Of a stretch of 64,000 bases of DNA, positions 63,847 to 64,000 are shown in pieces. The notes beneath the pieces were generated by a model. It ran no database searches. It was not told where the DNA came from and saw only the letters and a list, made by a program, of their open reading frames with translations. The position numbers were made by a program, and so were the translations under genes. The stretch spans positions 4,662,001-4,726,000 of the forward strand of contig NZ_WSRO01000002.1 of the NCBI RefSeq assembly GCF_009769735.1. Direction: 5' to 3'. This DNA comes from Streptomyces sp. BA2 (lineage in GTDB: Bacteria > Actinomycetota > Actinomycetes > Streptomycetales > Streptomycetaceae). Positions within the stretch are counted from its first letter, which is position 1. Every line of letters begins with the position of its first letter.

Positions 63847-63895
63847 CGGCGGGCGGCGGACGGCGGGCGGCGGGCGGCGGGCGGCGGGCGGCGGA
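63847..63895 (+). repeat. seven tandem heptamers CGGCGG(G/A)
   Basis: Seven head-to-tail copies of CGGCGGG (two have a final A). G-rich enough for G-quadruplexes. In the intergenic region after the oxidoreductase gene. Confidence 0.9.
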
Positions 63896-63919
63896 GCGAC
63901 AACTCCCGGACAACGCGAA

Positions 63920-63944
63920 AGGCCCCCGGTTCAACCGGGGGCCT
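63920..63944. terminator. hairpin between the oxidoreductase gene and tRNA-Arg
   Basis: AGGCCCCCGG-TTCAA-CCGGGGGCCT, a 10-bp stem. It can end both convergent transcripts. Confidence 0.85.
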
Positions 63945-63954
63945 CTCATCTGTG

Positions 63955-64000
63955 TGCACTCGGCAGGATTCGAACCTGCAACCTTCTGATCCGTAGTCAG
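63955..64000 (-). tRNA. tRNA-Arg (ACG), 3' part only
   Basis: Minus-strand: anticodon stem/loop CTGACTACGGATCAG (anticodon ACG), TTCGAAT T-loop and acceptor strand CGAGTGC with A discriminator. The 5' part lies beyond the window. CCA is not encoded. It is the substrate expected for TadA. Confidence 0.92.

Overview
This is a high-GC chromosomal segment from a Streptomyces. The third-codon GC bias, GTG starts and GTGA/ATGA overlaps are typical. So is the gene set: purSQL, an Lsr2-type nucleoid protein, purC, purD, dnaX beside the SRP RNA, upp, tadA and two SigB/F/G-type sigma factors. From memory, the housekeeping backbone follows the gene order of the S. coelicolor core chromosome around SCO4031-SCO4079. 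That is recall, not a search.

Layout. 1-5 kb: a Uma2-type nuclease gene converging on the purine operon purS-purQ-purL (minus strand), then a small Lsr2-like gene. 4.8-9 kb: three tRNA-Gly genes around an ABC exporter coupled to a two-component system. 9-18 kb: purC, a dimethylformamidase-like protein, a membrane protein that looks like an inactivated M48 peptidase, purD, dnaX, SRP RNA and tRNA-Ser. 18.5-25.4 kb: an accessory island next to that tRNA-Ser. It holds a decaying SdpC/SdpA/SdpB-type toxin locus, a 67-aa protein, an ABC ATPase with a truncated permease, fragments of a two-component system, a transposase-like remnant, an intact VapBC pair, a flavin oxidase and an ABC scrap. 25-30.7 kb: a cupin gene divergent from a LysR gene, a cation/proton antiporter, an ABC-F protein and a HhH-GPD repair protein. 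31-41 kb: small secreted proteins, a HerA-type remnant, a LytR_C protein, upp, tadA with its partner, tRNA-Ser, two adjacent sigma genes, a lipoprotein and a MarR gene. 41-46.4 kb: a DHA2 transporter with a long beta-domain tail, a YceI protein carrying the same kind of module, and an F420 oxidoreductase. 45.6-54 kb: a TetR/DHA2 pair with a strong operator, then a four-gene operon of response regulator, kinase, GT2-GtrA and GT39 glycosyltransferase. 54-64 kb: a double-winged-helix GntR protein, small proteins, an ABC system, secreted proteins, an ECF41-type sigma factor with a flavoprotein, and a truncated tRNA-Arg.

The most unusual part is 18.5-22.9 kb. It has the architecture of an SDP-type (sporulation-delaying-protein) toxin production and immunity locus in which the toxin gene and sdpA each carry a frame break, while sdpB and the ABC ATPase remain open. 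Also notable are a family of similar intergenic repeats at three loci, several tandem arrays, a transporter fused to repeated beta domains, and clear palindromic operators upstream of the MarR and TetR-associated transporter genes.
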